Below are positions 13,501 through 24,000 of a stretch of 64,000 nucleotides of DNA, in pieces. The stretch lies in the NCBI GenBank assembly GCA_013398955.1, contig VWPU01002063.1, positions 186,001 through 250,000 of the forward strand, read 5' to 3'. The notes under the pieces are model-generated. The model did not search any database. It was not told where the DNA came from and saw nothing but the letters and a program-made list of their open reading frames with translations. The translations under genes were made by a program, and so were the position numbers. How positions within the stretch are numbered: position 1 is the stretch's first letter; every line of letters starts with the position of its first letter. The DNA is from Callaeas wilsoni. Lineage: Eukaryota > Chordata > Aves > Passeriformes > Callaeidae.

Positions 13501-14599
13501 TTTCTGAGCTTCTAAGGCAAAGAAAAACAACCAAGACAAAGATACGACAGAATGCCAGAGACAACTATTACTGCCTCTCTGGATATTTATTAAATTAAAA
13601 ATGAAGATAAGCAAGAAAGAAGCAGTGTCTCCCATAAAACACACTCATTAGAAGGGCATTTACAAGCTCTGCCTAAGCCAGCACTTGTGCAGTTCCTGGG
13701 TTTTAGTGATTTTCCCCCTGCTCCAAGCACAAGCCCCAGTCTCCTCCCGTGGGGCTCCTGGGGCAGCAGGTCCCTGCAGTGGGAAGGAGCGGGTGTGCGC
13801 TGCTCTTCTGCTGGTGTTTGACAGCTCTGGGCACCCAGGTTGTTTCTTTGAAGATAATTGGGACAGGAGTGTACAAATGATGGATAAACACACTGATACA
13901 GAAAATGAATGGTTTTTGCTTAGATAGTCAGGCAGGTTTCACTGGAGACTTGGATTTCCTGGTTAAGTACAGACTTTCTGAGTAACTCTGTGCGAGTCAC
14001 CTGATTTCTCAGTCCCTCATTTTCAAGTGGAATCAATAGTGCTCTGAGGCTGTGGCATTGCTTACCACAGCAAGAGCCTATGGCCAGTGCCATGAGAAGA
14101 TGCTGTGGTGCTGTCCCTGCTCTCTGCTACACCAGGCATTCATGCTGCAAGCCCATTCCAGATTTTTCTAGACCTGCCTCTTGTTTTGCTACTCTACAGT
14201 CTTGAATAGGGCTGCATCTTGCCACCATGCACTCCCCTACAGGGTTGCACCCAGTGCTCTACAGGAGGGCCCCCTTCCTGCCTGGGCTTTGCAGGTAAAA
14301 CCCTGCTCTATTCATACAGCTTGGCAGGCTGAGCACACAGGTGGAGTCAGCTGCCCCCTGATGAAGACGTGTATGGTTACAGTTTTGAAGAGTAAAACCT
14401 GTCCTCACGCTCATTCTGAGGAAGCGCTGCCTGTGGGGTTGTTAAGGTGTTCATCTGCGACCTAAGGGTATGAGATGGTGGGGTTGATTCTTTGAGCAAT
14501 TGCATCTCCAGGCTCAATGGAGTAGATGTGACCATTTTTAGTACTCTTTCTTCTTCATGTACATGAATTTGTTTTCTAAACTTTTTCTTTCTTCCATAG

Positions 14600-14686
14600 G
14601 AGATGACCCATTCCTGGCCTCCTCCTCTTACTGCTATTCACACTCCTGGCAAGGCTGAGCAGACCAAGTTTTCTATCCCAAGCAAG
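14600..14686 (+). CDS. AFF2: AFF2 coding exon A: EMTHSW...SIPSK block
   Basis: An 87-nt exon, phase 0 at both ends (29 codons), with acceptor TTCTTTCTTCCATAG before it and donor GTACAA after it. It begins [18 protein letters not shown] and ends TKFSIPSK. The [16 protein letters not shown] string is a hallmark of AF4/FMR2 (ALF) family proteins, in the conserved region N-terminal to the serine-rich transactivation domain. As I recall the human paralogues, the FSIP-K ending followed by a SQHLT exon is closest to AFF2 (FMR2); AFF1 has FPFPTK and AFF3 lacks the THSW spacing. AFF2 is a nuclear, speckle-associated scaffold that joins P-TEFb elongation complexes and binds RNA. Its silencing by 5' repeat expansion causes FRAXE intellectual disability in humans. 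The family is very secure; the paralogue assignment rests on recall. Confidence 0.9.
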
Positions 14687-15746
14687 GTACAAGTGGGCTA
14701 TTACCAGTGACCTGATTAGCATTCTGTTCTGTTGAGTGCTCTTTGCTGGAGAGTTTATTTTTTTAATTGGTCCCACTTTAAAAAATTTCAGATACTATTT
14801 TTAGTTGGAAATTCCCAATCAGACTGTTGCTACCAGTAGAACTGCTTATTTAAAGCTGCAGAAGACCCAGTGGAAGCAAAGTGAGCTTTTATCTCTGTTG
14901 TTATAGGAGTCTTTCTACATCAAGTAAAATATATTTTGGTTGGTTTTCTTCCATTATTATTTATGCGATGAAAAGGTTTGAAATGGACATTTTTTTCCTC
15001 CTTACTGATTGATTGCATGGTGAGGTTTCGGCTGCATAGTCAAGTTGTGGTGACTGAAGAGGTCCCTGCGTGTGAAGAGCATGATGGCATCTGTCTGTCA
15101 CACCCCAGAGGGAGGCACAGAGTCAGGCAATGTGATCCTCAGTACTGGCCTTGTTAAAGGCACACGCTCAGCACGTGCCCAGAGAGTGCCTCTAGTTCAT
15201 GCAACACACACTGAACTGTTAAATTGTATGATGTGAGGATGCCTTTAGCCCAAATTACATTATTGCCTTGTGGGTATGATTCCAGTAGCACTGCTGGAGA
15301 CCAAGCTCGTACCTGGGACAGGTTCTGCCAGAGGTATCTCATGCTGGGACCTGAACAACTCTGAGCAGATGATGTTTGGGGAAGAGGAGAACTTCTCCAG
15401 AGTGGGACATTTGAACCATTCTGTCACGGAGCTACATAAAAGTTTCCTTCTAAAGGCAGGATCTTGAAAAATAGCTTATTAAACTGGTGCTGCTTAACAT
15501 TATTGTTCAAGCAATCATATCCTGGTTTAGAAGCTGGAATGTGATTTTCCTCTTACTGATTTCCCTGTGTCTGAAATATAGCCACCAAACTCAGCTGGAA
15601 AGAAATGAAATTAGCAGTATCTGTGGCTTCTTAAACAAAACCAAAGCCAGTGCCCAGAATGTCTTATTTTAATGGAATGTGGTTGTTATTGCCCTGGCAC
15701 TGCCACTGTCACTGCAATTTCCTGCTGCAGTGTGAAGCATCAGAAG

Positions 15747-16060
15747 TCATTGAATCAGAAAATGGCCCGGGTTGGAAGGGACCTTAAAGATCATCTGCTT
15801 TCATCTAGTTCTCTGCCTTGGGCAGGGACACCTTGCAGTAGACCACGTTCTCAGAGCCACATCCAGCCTGGCCATGAACACTTCCAGGGATGGGGCATCC
15901 ACAGCGTTTCTGGACAGCCTGTTCCACTGCCTCACCACCCTCACCGTACAGATTTTTTTCCTAATATCTAATTTAAACCTATTCCCAGTCTGAAGCCATT
16001 TCCCCTTGTCCTGTCACTACATGTGCTTATAGAAAGCCCCCCTCCATCTTTCTTGTAGGC
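15747..16060 (-). mobile_element. CR1 LINE 3'-end fragment, avian type
   Basis: On + this reads as the reverse complement of the classic avian CR1 3' end: a degenerate 'ATTGAATCAGAAAATGG' start, then 'GGTTGGAAGGGACCTTAAAG', 'GGGCAGGGACACCTTGCAGT', 'CCAGGGATGGGGCATCCACA', 'CCTAATATCTAATTTAAACC' and 'CCTTGTCCTGTCACTACATG', ending at 'CTTTCTTGTAGGC'. The element is 5'-truncated, as is usual for CR1, and inserted antisense to AFF2. No coding part is retained. This is one of the clearest signs that the genome is avian. Confidence 0.95.
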
Positions 16061-16763
16061 TTGTAATTACAAGAGAATAATTATCATTGCAAATTGGGTA
16101 AAAGTCAGTTGAACCCTTTAAGGTGAACTGTGTGAATACAGGTTTTTACCTGCTGGAAGCTGTTTTATTTTAATTTATACCATCTCTTAATTTAGTGTTC
16201 TGTTTCTGATGAGCCCTACAGAAACTGGTTTGAGTCCTGTAGACTGACACTATCTCCACTGGCAGCAGTATAAGCATAGGTTCACAGAAGCTAAAATTTT
16301 GGGTTTGCTTTTCTGTTTCTATCCAATTGGCTTTGAACTTTTAAGATCCACATCAAAGTTAATTTCTGGGCACATTAAATGTTGATCCTAAAATTCTTGA
16401 CCATATCACTTCAATACAAAATATGTTAGGTTTTTTTTTTTTTTGTGCTAGCATTGCAGGAAATAGCCAAGCACATAAATGTTTCACGTTTGCTAGTCTT
16501 ACTTTCAAAAATACAACAGAAGTGTCTCTTCAGAACATCACTTTAAATCAATTATGGCTGGCCAAATTACGCATCTAGGACGTAATATGGCTAGGTTGTG
16601 CAGCCATATAAACCAGAGACGGGCACCGTTAGAAGTTTTCAATTTAGCTATTAAAATAAAGGTATTCTCATGAGAAATATATATTTTTAAAGTGTGATAA
16701 AAGAGGTGGAACTTATCAAAACAATTTATCCCTTTGACATTCAAATTTAAAGTGCCATGTTTA

Positions 16764-16841
16764 CTCTTAGGGCATTATTTACTTCACAAGGGACTGACTG
16801 ACAGCACAATATAATATTAGGAACTAATAATGCCCTAAGAG
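16764..16841. repeat. Inverted repeat, 16-bp perfect arms, 46-bp spacer
   Basis: CTCTTAGGGCATTATT at 16764-16779 is exactly complementary to AATAATGCCCTAAGAG at 16826-16841. Pairing extends imperfectly inward (TACTTC against GAACT). The unit is 78 bp, which would suit either a miniature DNA-transposon relic or an RNA hairpin. It does not match a transposon end that I can name. Confidence 0.8.
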
Positions 16842-17700
16842 GAAGTGCAGTGAGGGCTTTAATGACTTTAACATGCTACAGAACTAGCACTTCCAGCAAA
16901 GTAGTGCCTGGCTATAAGATGAGGTTGTAAATAACACCTTAATTTCAACTGATCAAACTCTGCTTGGAAGGAAAGCTGATGACAATCACTGTGGACTGTA
17001 GAGCCTAGAGAAAAACTAAGCCAGAAAACACTGTGACATTAAGGAAGCAGCTTAGTTATTGTAAGCCAACAAGAATCCTGGCATTAGCATACTCAGTGTT
17101 GCAAGCCAGATTTTTTGCTGGTTTTAAGTTGTTGTACTTCCATTGATTTCATTGGATTTGGACCAGTTTCCATCAGGTGAAGATCTACTTCCTCCATCTT
17201 CATCAAATCCTGTGTGTCACAGTCCAAATAAAAACAGTGGCTACTAATAAAAGATTACTGTATTTCCAGGCAGTGAGATCAAACAAAAGAAAGGCAATGG
17301 CACTGAATTTAATGCATAGCTGCATTCATGCTGTGTTCTAAATGGTACGTCCTGTACGGCTCATACACACATCCATGGCCAAGCCTGGGACAGGCTTGGG
17401 CTGCTGCGGGTGTAAATCTGTGCGGTGTCTCCATTAAGGGGGGGTGTAGATTTACAGCAGCTGAGGACAAGCTCTTGCCTGAGCTCTGAAGGGTCCCTCA
17501 GTGGTGCTCTGTCTCCACAGTTAATGTTTTTTTAAACTAATGTCACTGGTGCTGCCTTAACAATCCCATGATCCCTTCCCTGTGCCATCTCCTTCCCTGT
17601 TTGTACAACGCCAGTGCCCTTAATCTAGCAAGCCAAGATATATCTTACCTTCTTTATCTTATTTAACTAATGCTGACATTTTGTGTGTTCTTCTTTGTAG

Positions 17701-17737
17701 GACTCCCAACATCTGACCTCAGGATACAATGTACAAA
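17701..17737 (+). CDS. AFF2: AFF2 coding exon B: DSQHLTSGYNVQ block
   Basis: A 37-nt exon encoding DSQHLTSGYNVQ plus the first base of the next codon (phase 0 in, 1 out). The acceptor is TTCTTTGTAG and the donor is GTAGGT. It follows directly from SIPSK of the previous exon, giving SIPSKDSQHLTSGY, which is AFF2-like. The A at its end joins AG of the next exon to make AAG, completing QKWSDP. The exon is very short and is followed by a very short intron. Skipping it alone would shift the frame. No single-exon ORF scan would show it; it is supported by frame continuity and family match. Confidence 0.9.
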
Positions 17738-17987
17738 GTAGGTCTTTGTCATCCTAGTCCTAACAGTCAGGGTTGGGGGTTTTTTTTGTCCGCTTAACGT
17801 CATTAAAACAAAGGCTAAAAAATTAATTTCTGTGGTGCTAAAGCAGATCAGTTCCATTTTTTATTACATGTTATGCATTGTGGCATGTTGTGAAACCAAG
17901 TATAATTAGATGGGCTGACAGCTTTGGGTGCATTTTAATTCTACAGTAATCTTTTGACATTTGAAAATGTGTTTCCTTTGTTTGCAG
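17738..17987 (+). other. AFF2: AFF2 short intron (250 bp)
   Basis: GT-AG intron with donor GTAGGT at 17738 and acceptor TTTCCTTTGTTTGCAG ending at 17987. It is by far the shortest intron in the window. It contains a T/G run near 17771-17788 and no recognisable repeat. Confidence 0.88.
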
Positions 17988-18039
17988 AGTGGAGTGATCC
18001 AGCAGGGAAAGTTGCAACTAAGTCAGTGCCACAAAAGTC
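17988..18039 (+). CDS. AFF2: AFF2 coding exon C: KWSDPAGKVATKSVPQK block
   Basis: A 52-nt exon, phase 1 in and 2 out. The split codon A|AG gives K, followed by WSDPAGKVATKSVPQK and then TC, which joins A of the exon at 54001 to make serine. The acceptor is TTTGTTTGCAG and the main donor is a near-consensus GTAAGT at 18040. The QKW-DP and TKSV pieces resemble AFF2 specifically. Within the exon, AA|GTCAGT at 18020-18027 is a second possible donor exactly 18 nt before the main one. Using it would drop SVPQKS and still read in frame as ATK-MLEDD. It is followed by a 36-kb intron. Confidence 0.9.
18022..18039 (+). promoter_or_regulatory. AFF2: Candidate alternative 5' splice site, in-frame 18-nt choice
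   Basis: GTCAGT at 18022 lies 18 nt upstream of the main donor GTAAGT at 18040. If used, the exon ends ACT-AA. It then joins A-ATG at 54001 to give ACT AAA ATG, that is T-K-M, so the frame is kept and six residues (SVPQKS) are lost. As I recall, human AFF2 sequences exist both with and without a corresponding SV-x-x-KS insert before MLEDD. The proximal site is weaker than the distal one on the exon side. Confidence 0.5.
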
Positions 18040-21000
18040 GTAAGTATGATTATTTCCAGCTTTAAATCTCATTTTAAATTTATCATAAAGAATGAGCTTA
18101 TTTCTCCAAAGGTAACTAAAACCTAGCTCTGCTCATAATCTTGTCCTGGTGTTCAGGTGTTCTCTGTAGTCCTTAAAAATTAGCCATAAACCAGTTTTAT
18201 GTTTCCAGTGCTTATTACTGTTTCTTCTTTTTAAGCATTAGCTAACAGAGGTATGTGTGAAAGATGAGTTTATTAAGCAGAAATAATGCTGATTTTAGTT
18301 CTACAGCTTGCCAGAATTAAATCACTTTTATGCTTCTCTCAGATACTAAGCCTCTTACAATAGAAAATGCAACCCAATGAACAGATGATGCAGGAATTGT
18401 TACATTCATACAGTGAGAGAGAGTAAAACACATCATATGGAATGATTCTGCTAGCTGGTGTTGAAAAGCTGGTCTTGAGTTTCATACACTTTGAAACAGC
18501 TGAAAATCACAGATGATCTGTAAATATGACAGTTGAAAATTGTGAAAGAGCTAATTCTCCATTGTGTTAAACCATTTTTCGTTGGTGCTTCTCTGGTGTA
18601 AGGCTGCAGTAGTGTAGCAGTGAGTGGAGACTGAATTGTTTTTTACTTTTATCCCAGGTTCTCAAATTTACAAACAGGAACTAAATAGCAACTTTGAACA
18701 GTAGGTTATTGTTTTATACTTAGGAAAGTGTATGGGTCTGATTTCAGTTCCGAGCTGCTGGGTTTTTTAGTGTTAAGTGTTTTAAAGTACTGAATGCAGA
18801 ACTGCACTAGCTTAACTGACAGTTGTGTAAATACAATATGTTCGTTTAAAATTACTTCCAAATTATTCTAGTGGTTGCCCTTAATCTACTAAAGACACAA
18901 TTTTAAAAATCCCTATAGGGGAAGAAAAATCAGATGGAGATACCTACACAAGTTTTAAAAATGAATTTAAATATACTGATTCTTAGTGCAAGTTCGTGTA
19001 CACAGAAGGGCTTGTCGGAGTTCAGTGATGTGTCTGTGACTGTGTGAGAGATACAGGACTAGAGCAGATGTGGGTGCTGAATCCAGTGATGTACTCAGCA
19101 GGCTCTGAAGGTCCAGTTCTTTACTCATAAACTCAAGTCATGGAAGTACTCATTCAAATACCGTTGGTTGAGTAAACCTTTACAAAATTGTGGCTGAGCG
19201 AATGATCAGATTTTAAAATTAAATAGGTTTTTTTCAGATTAAATGAGAATTGGATAGGCATGCTAATGATATTTAGATTAATTTGCATGAATAGCATTTA
19301 TTCATTAAACTTAGTAACAAATTAATTTTTGCCCTTTGCTGTTTGGCTTCCAGTAATGACTTGGTTTTCTGTAAAGACTCTAGCCAACTGTACCCACAGT
19401 TCTTGGTAACAGAATGGGTGCATTCATGTTTCAGAATATGTAAGTGATCCAAATCCAACATCAAGTACATTCCTTAATTTAAAAAAAAAAAAAGGAAAAA
19501 ATATTATAGCATCTTAAAATTATTTTTCTCTTAAAGCAAATGTATTTGGATTCTACCGTGAAAAATATTTTAGTGAGTATACCATAAAAGACAATATTTC
19601 AATAGTTTGTAACCAACAGTAATAGACTTGTCAATCATGGTTTATAGTTATAAGCTGAATTTCAAAAGAACAGTGCTTCAGAGCTCAGTGGTATATAGTG
19701 CATTTAATGGGACCAAAGCTCTCTATAGGAAGCCTGATATAAAACCCGAAGACACTGAGTACATTTTATGAACCAGTTGTTCTCTGTTCTGCTGCTTGAT
19801 CTAAAGTTCCAGTACTATCAATCAGATTTCTGCTGCAATGAACTGCCTTCTTACGGTAGGTGATAGATTTTACACATGAGAGATCAGAGCTGCAATAAAG
19901 CTACTTTTATTTTTAGCTTCCAAATGAAGATCAGCTAACCCATTACTATCACTTTTTCTCTTTTACTGCAGAAAAATTGTTAAGGCAGCTTCTAAGAATT
20001 TCCACAGGGCTTTGGGAGGTTAGAAGGCAGTCCACTGTGAGGCTTGGTATTACGAGGCCAATGTGTTTCTTTAGATCTGTGTGTGCAGTTAGCACCACCT
20101 TCACGGGGAATTGCGGTACTTGAGCACATAATGAAATTAAAGCAGGAGTGGGGCAGAAAGACGTAATGGTATCAAGTAGAGCTGGATAGTGCAGTCCAAA
20201 CAAACCCTGATAGGTAGGCAGCTCCTGCAGTTGTGTATTTTAATGATAGAGTGTTTATCAGATTGCAGTTGTGAAAAGGAGGATTTAGGCTTTCTAACAT
20301 TGGTCTGTTTCGGTGATATTGGAGTGTATGAGTGAAATGACAGTCCAGCTTATCCCCAGTAACAGCTGTTGCTACACTCTCAGCCACACAGCATGGTCTT
20401 ACTGACTTCAAAACTGTATCCCCCACCAATTACATATTTTGTCAATAGGATCTGCCATTCGTATTTCAGTTTGATCAAATCTGACTGAATTTGACTCTGT
20501 TCATCTGTATGCTTTGTTAGAGTCCTTTTAACCTGGGTATGTTTCTGGCTGTTACCCAACTTTTTTAAGTTCATGTGCGATTTAAGTGAAACTTAAATTA
20601 TCTTTTCCATTTACATTGGTCCTAGTGACAGTCCTGTAGGTTGCATTGGCTTTGTTAGAGATCCAGAGGAGCTGGTAGTAATGTGCTTGCATTGGCCATA
20701 TCGCTGAGTTATCCCATGACTAGTTGAGGGGTGAATGCAGAACAGAGATACTTTACCTTCATGCTGCTGCATCGTGCTCCAGCAGCCAAGCTGTCTGTAT
20801 GTCATTACAGAGTTCAGGTGTAGGGACATTGGCATCACAGAAGATCAGAGCAAAGGGATGTATGATTTTTGCAAGATAACCTTTCAGGTGCACACTTCTG
20901 GGGGAAAAATGAGGACGACATACTGCAAGGTGGATTAATTTACCAGTGTGCTGCTATTGTAGGGGGATGCAAGATGCATGGCTTCTTGTCCAAGTAAAGC

Positions 21001-24000
21001 TTTCTGAAATACAAATTTTATCTTTTTTATAATGTTACAATATACTTTGTTACATCTCCATGCTGAATAAACCCAATCCCAGTGTTCTGCAGCGGGTAAA
21101 ACAGAAGATAGAGTAGTTAGGATTGTGTCTAAATTCTGCACCTGTGTTGTACATGAGAACATATACATATAACTAACCTCAGATCCTAAGTTACACTCAA
21201 AAAGCTTTAAAATGAAACTTTGAACACTGATATTCATGCATGTGTATGTACTGTGGTGAATTTTTACAGCTGAAATCGGTCTGTGTAAAACTGCAGCACT
21301 TGATTTCCCTTTTTGTAATTTCAAACTCACTGTAAATCTCCGCTGGGCATTGTGCGGTCAGTTTTCAGCCAGTCTGCTCTGATTAGTTTATTATGAAGCA
21401 TGGTAAGCAGGAACAGATAAGGTGCAACCAATTGCACTGCAAAGGATTTTCTGTCAGCTTCCATGAATTTGAGGGGATGGACTCAGCTCATGACTTGGGT
21501 TTCTGTTATATAATTGCCATTGCAAGTATGTCATCCTCAAACATCCAGTCCTTTTGTTCTGTTTTGGTTGTTAGCATTTGGCCTTTGTCCAGTTGGAAAC
21601 TACCCAGAACCTTTTTAATCAAGCACATCCTGTGTTTCGAAATCGTACTGCAGAGTAGTCTTGGGTAGTTTCCATAAAAGCCTAGCTAAAAAGAAGAATG
21701 TAATCATAATGGTATTCTTCCCCTGTCATAAAATTACTTCCTATACTTACTGTATTAATACAGTATTAAAAGGCCCTTCTCATGGGCTCAGTGAGCTACC
21801 GGAAACCATTAAAAACTTAGAGCAGCAAATTTTTATGGATCAGACAAAACCAACTTGTTTTATCTTTATGGAGTTTTTGTTATCCATCATACTTAATGAT
21901 ACACAACCTGTGTGGGGACTAGAGAGCAGCTAAATACAGTGAGCTTAAAACTAAAGCAAGCAGCTGAAAATCTTTTTGTGATATTTCAGCAAGGATTTTC
22001 CTAAGTGTGTTCAGCACTGGTTTCAGTTGAGCCAGGATTTAACTTCACAGTTCCAAAAAAAATCAAATAAATACCAGTACTTTTCTAATCCCAAATATTA
22101 TCATAATACTTGATGGAAGCATGTTTGAAAATGGAAATGTGCTTCTCAACATCTAACTACTTTTCATAAGTATGTAATGGCTTTTTGGAAGATCTCCACT
22201 GTGTCAGGGACAGCCACCTGGGAACATGGAAAACAAAATTTGGCAGCATGTGCAAGCTATGAATTAAAGGTAATTCACGGTTTGAAATGAATCAGCGTGA
22301 GGTCCTTATGAAGAGTAATCAGACATCAAGAGGATTTTACACCAAGTATTCGATATTGCGACAACAAGTAACGTTGTTATTCAGAACTATTCAGAACATT
22401 CAAATCAAGAAGCACTGATGAATTCTTAACCTGGAAAGAAATCAGTTAAAAAAACAACAACAGCGAAAAAAGGGATTCATTCAGTGTTCATGCATAATTT
22501 CCAAAAATGTACCAGCAACCAAAAATGTAAAATTCATCTCCAACTGGCATAGGAAGCAGGTTTCTATTTATGTATCAACTCTCTATCAGTGTTGCAGTCA
22601 CAGTGCAGCCCAGGTGCAATACACAGGAGAAGCTGAAATGTTCGTATTACTAATTACAGTTTTTAGCCGACCATAGCAAAGCGTGAGAGCACCAGTTGAG
22701 CCCGCAGTGGTGACAGCCAGCTTTTTGTCACAGCCTACCTTCACGTGGCCAGCCTGAATTGTTACACTAAGTGCTGCCTGTTTGTTAGAAGTAGGAAGTT
22801 CCAAAGATATTCCCTCTGGGTAAACTGGGAAAGTCACAGCTACAAGGGCCTCGCACTGCCATGTACAAATTATGATAAGTGAAACAACAGTGGCATGTAA
22901 TTGGAACTCCATTAATCTTTAGAGAGCTCCAGTGCACTGTATTAAAGGGACAAATAGCAGATGAAAACAGAAGGGTCTCTTTTGAGAAGATGTCACTCAT
23001 CTTTCATATTTACCGTTTTGTTTTGTAAGCTAGAAGTTTTCTTTGAATCCTTTTGCCTTGTGAGTTCTTGGGTTTGAAGCAATGCTAGTCAGTCAAGACT
23101 GTTATTTTGTTCCTCACTGCTGCAGGCTTTGCCTTTTAAGCAGAGTATGAAGTAATTTGGAATAAAATATATGAGTGTTTCCTATGGACAGTTGCCTATA
23201 GAAGCAAACTTACACAATATTTCAGCTGATGTGAAATATATGAAAATCCAGTGTCATAATTAAAAGCCCTGTATCGTTGAAGATAAGCCCATTATTCAAA
23301 ATAATTTCTAAATAGACTTTTAATTTGTTTTCATTATTCAGCTGGCTTACATACAGTTTAACCTCCCTGTCAAAATAAAGTTATTTCCTAATACATTCTT
23401 TTCCATGATCTCTTTCTCCTGACATGTTTATAAATCAGTTTAAAAAATTGTGGGAACGGAACTAAATTATTTCTGTGATATTTTGCTGATCAATTTTTAA
23501 TAATTTTTCTTGCCTATCAGAGACTTACTGCCTTTAAGACTGCCTGAAACAAGCTAACCAACTGCATTCTTGCCAGCATTGCTGATTGTGACTCAAGTGA
23601 GCACTGAACCATTTGAATTTCCTCTGATACTATATAACCCCCCATTAAAAATTCAACATTTATTTGCCCTAACTAACGAGTAGCAGTTGAAATACTTTGT
23701 TCTCAAGCAGGATGCACTACTGTGTCACTGCCAAGTGCATGCAGTCACTGAACTGCGACCACTGAAATGTCAGCATTAATAGAGAGAGGTAAACGACACA
23801 CAGTAACATGTTTGGATTCCTGATGTATTTCCCTGTCCGCTACATATCACTTCCCATTTTGGAAAGTGGTTAGACTGCAAATCTGCCACAGGTTTCCCTG
23901 TATTTAAAGAGCTTTTTCACAGGCAGCAGAATATGTTGTGCCTTTATGGCTCAAGGCCAGTCTCAAACTGACCTCCCAATTTACATTTCTGTGGGATGGA

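Larger units (their letters stand above)
1..14599 (+). other. AFF2: AFF2 intron (3' portion), upstream of first exon in window
   Basis: AT-rich non-coding DNA leading into the acceptor at 14598-14599, where a pyrimidine-rich tract ends in TAG. I looked for the preceding AFF exon, which should end just before the EMTHSW block with a VEEILR/K-like peptide, and did not find it, so the intron continues beyond the left edge. Recognisable contents are an A/C-rich low-complexity tract (3780-3834), an old LINE tail (about 6300-6740) and an ancient CR1-like fragment (about 10203-10535). In the remaining stretches (1-3779, 3835-6300, 6740-10200 and 10540-14599) I recognise nothing. Open frames there are short, lack splice or codon support and occur on both strands. 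Confidence 0.75.
14687..17700 (+). other. AFF2: AFF2 intron (about 3.0 kb)
   Basis: GT-AG intron with donor GTACAA at 14687 and acceptor TTCTTCTTTGTAG ending at 17700. A CTGAC branch-point candidate lies near 17674. It contains a CR1 fragment (15747-16060, - orientation) and a 16-bp perfect inverted repeat (16764-16841). I recognise nothing in 14690-15740 or 16850-17690. Confidence 0.85.
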
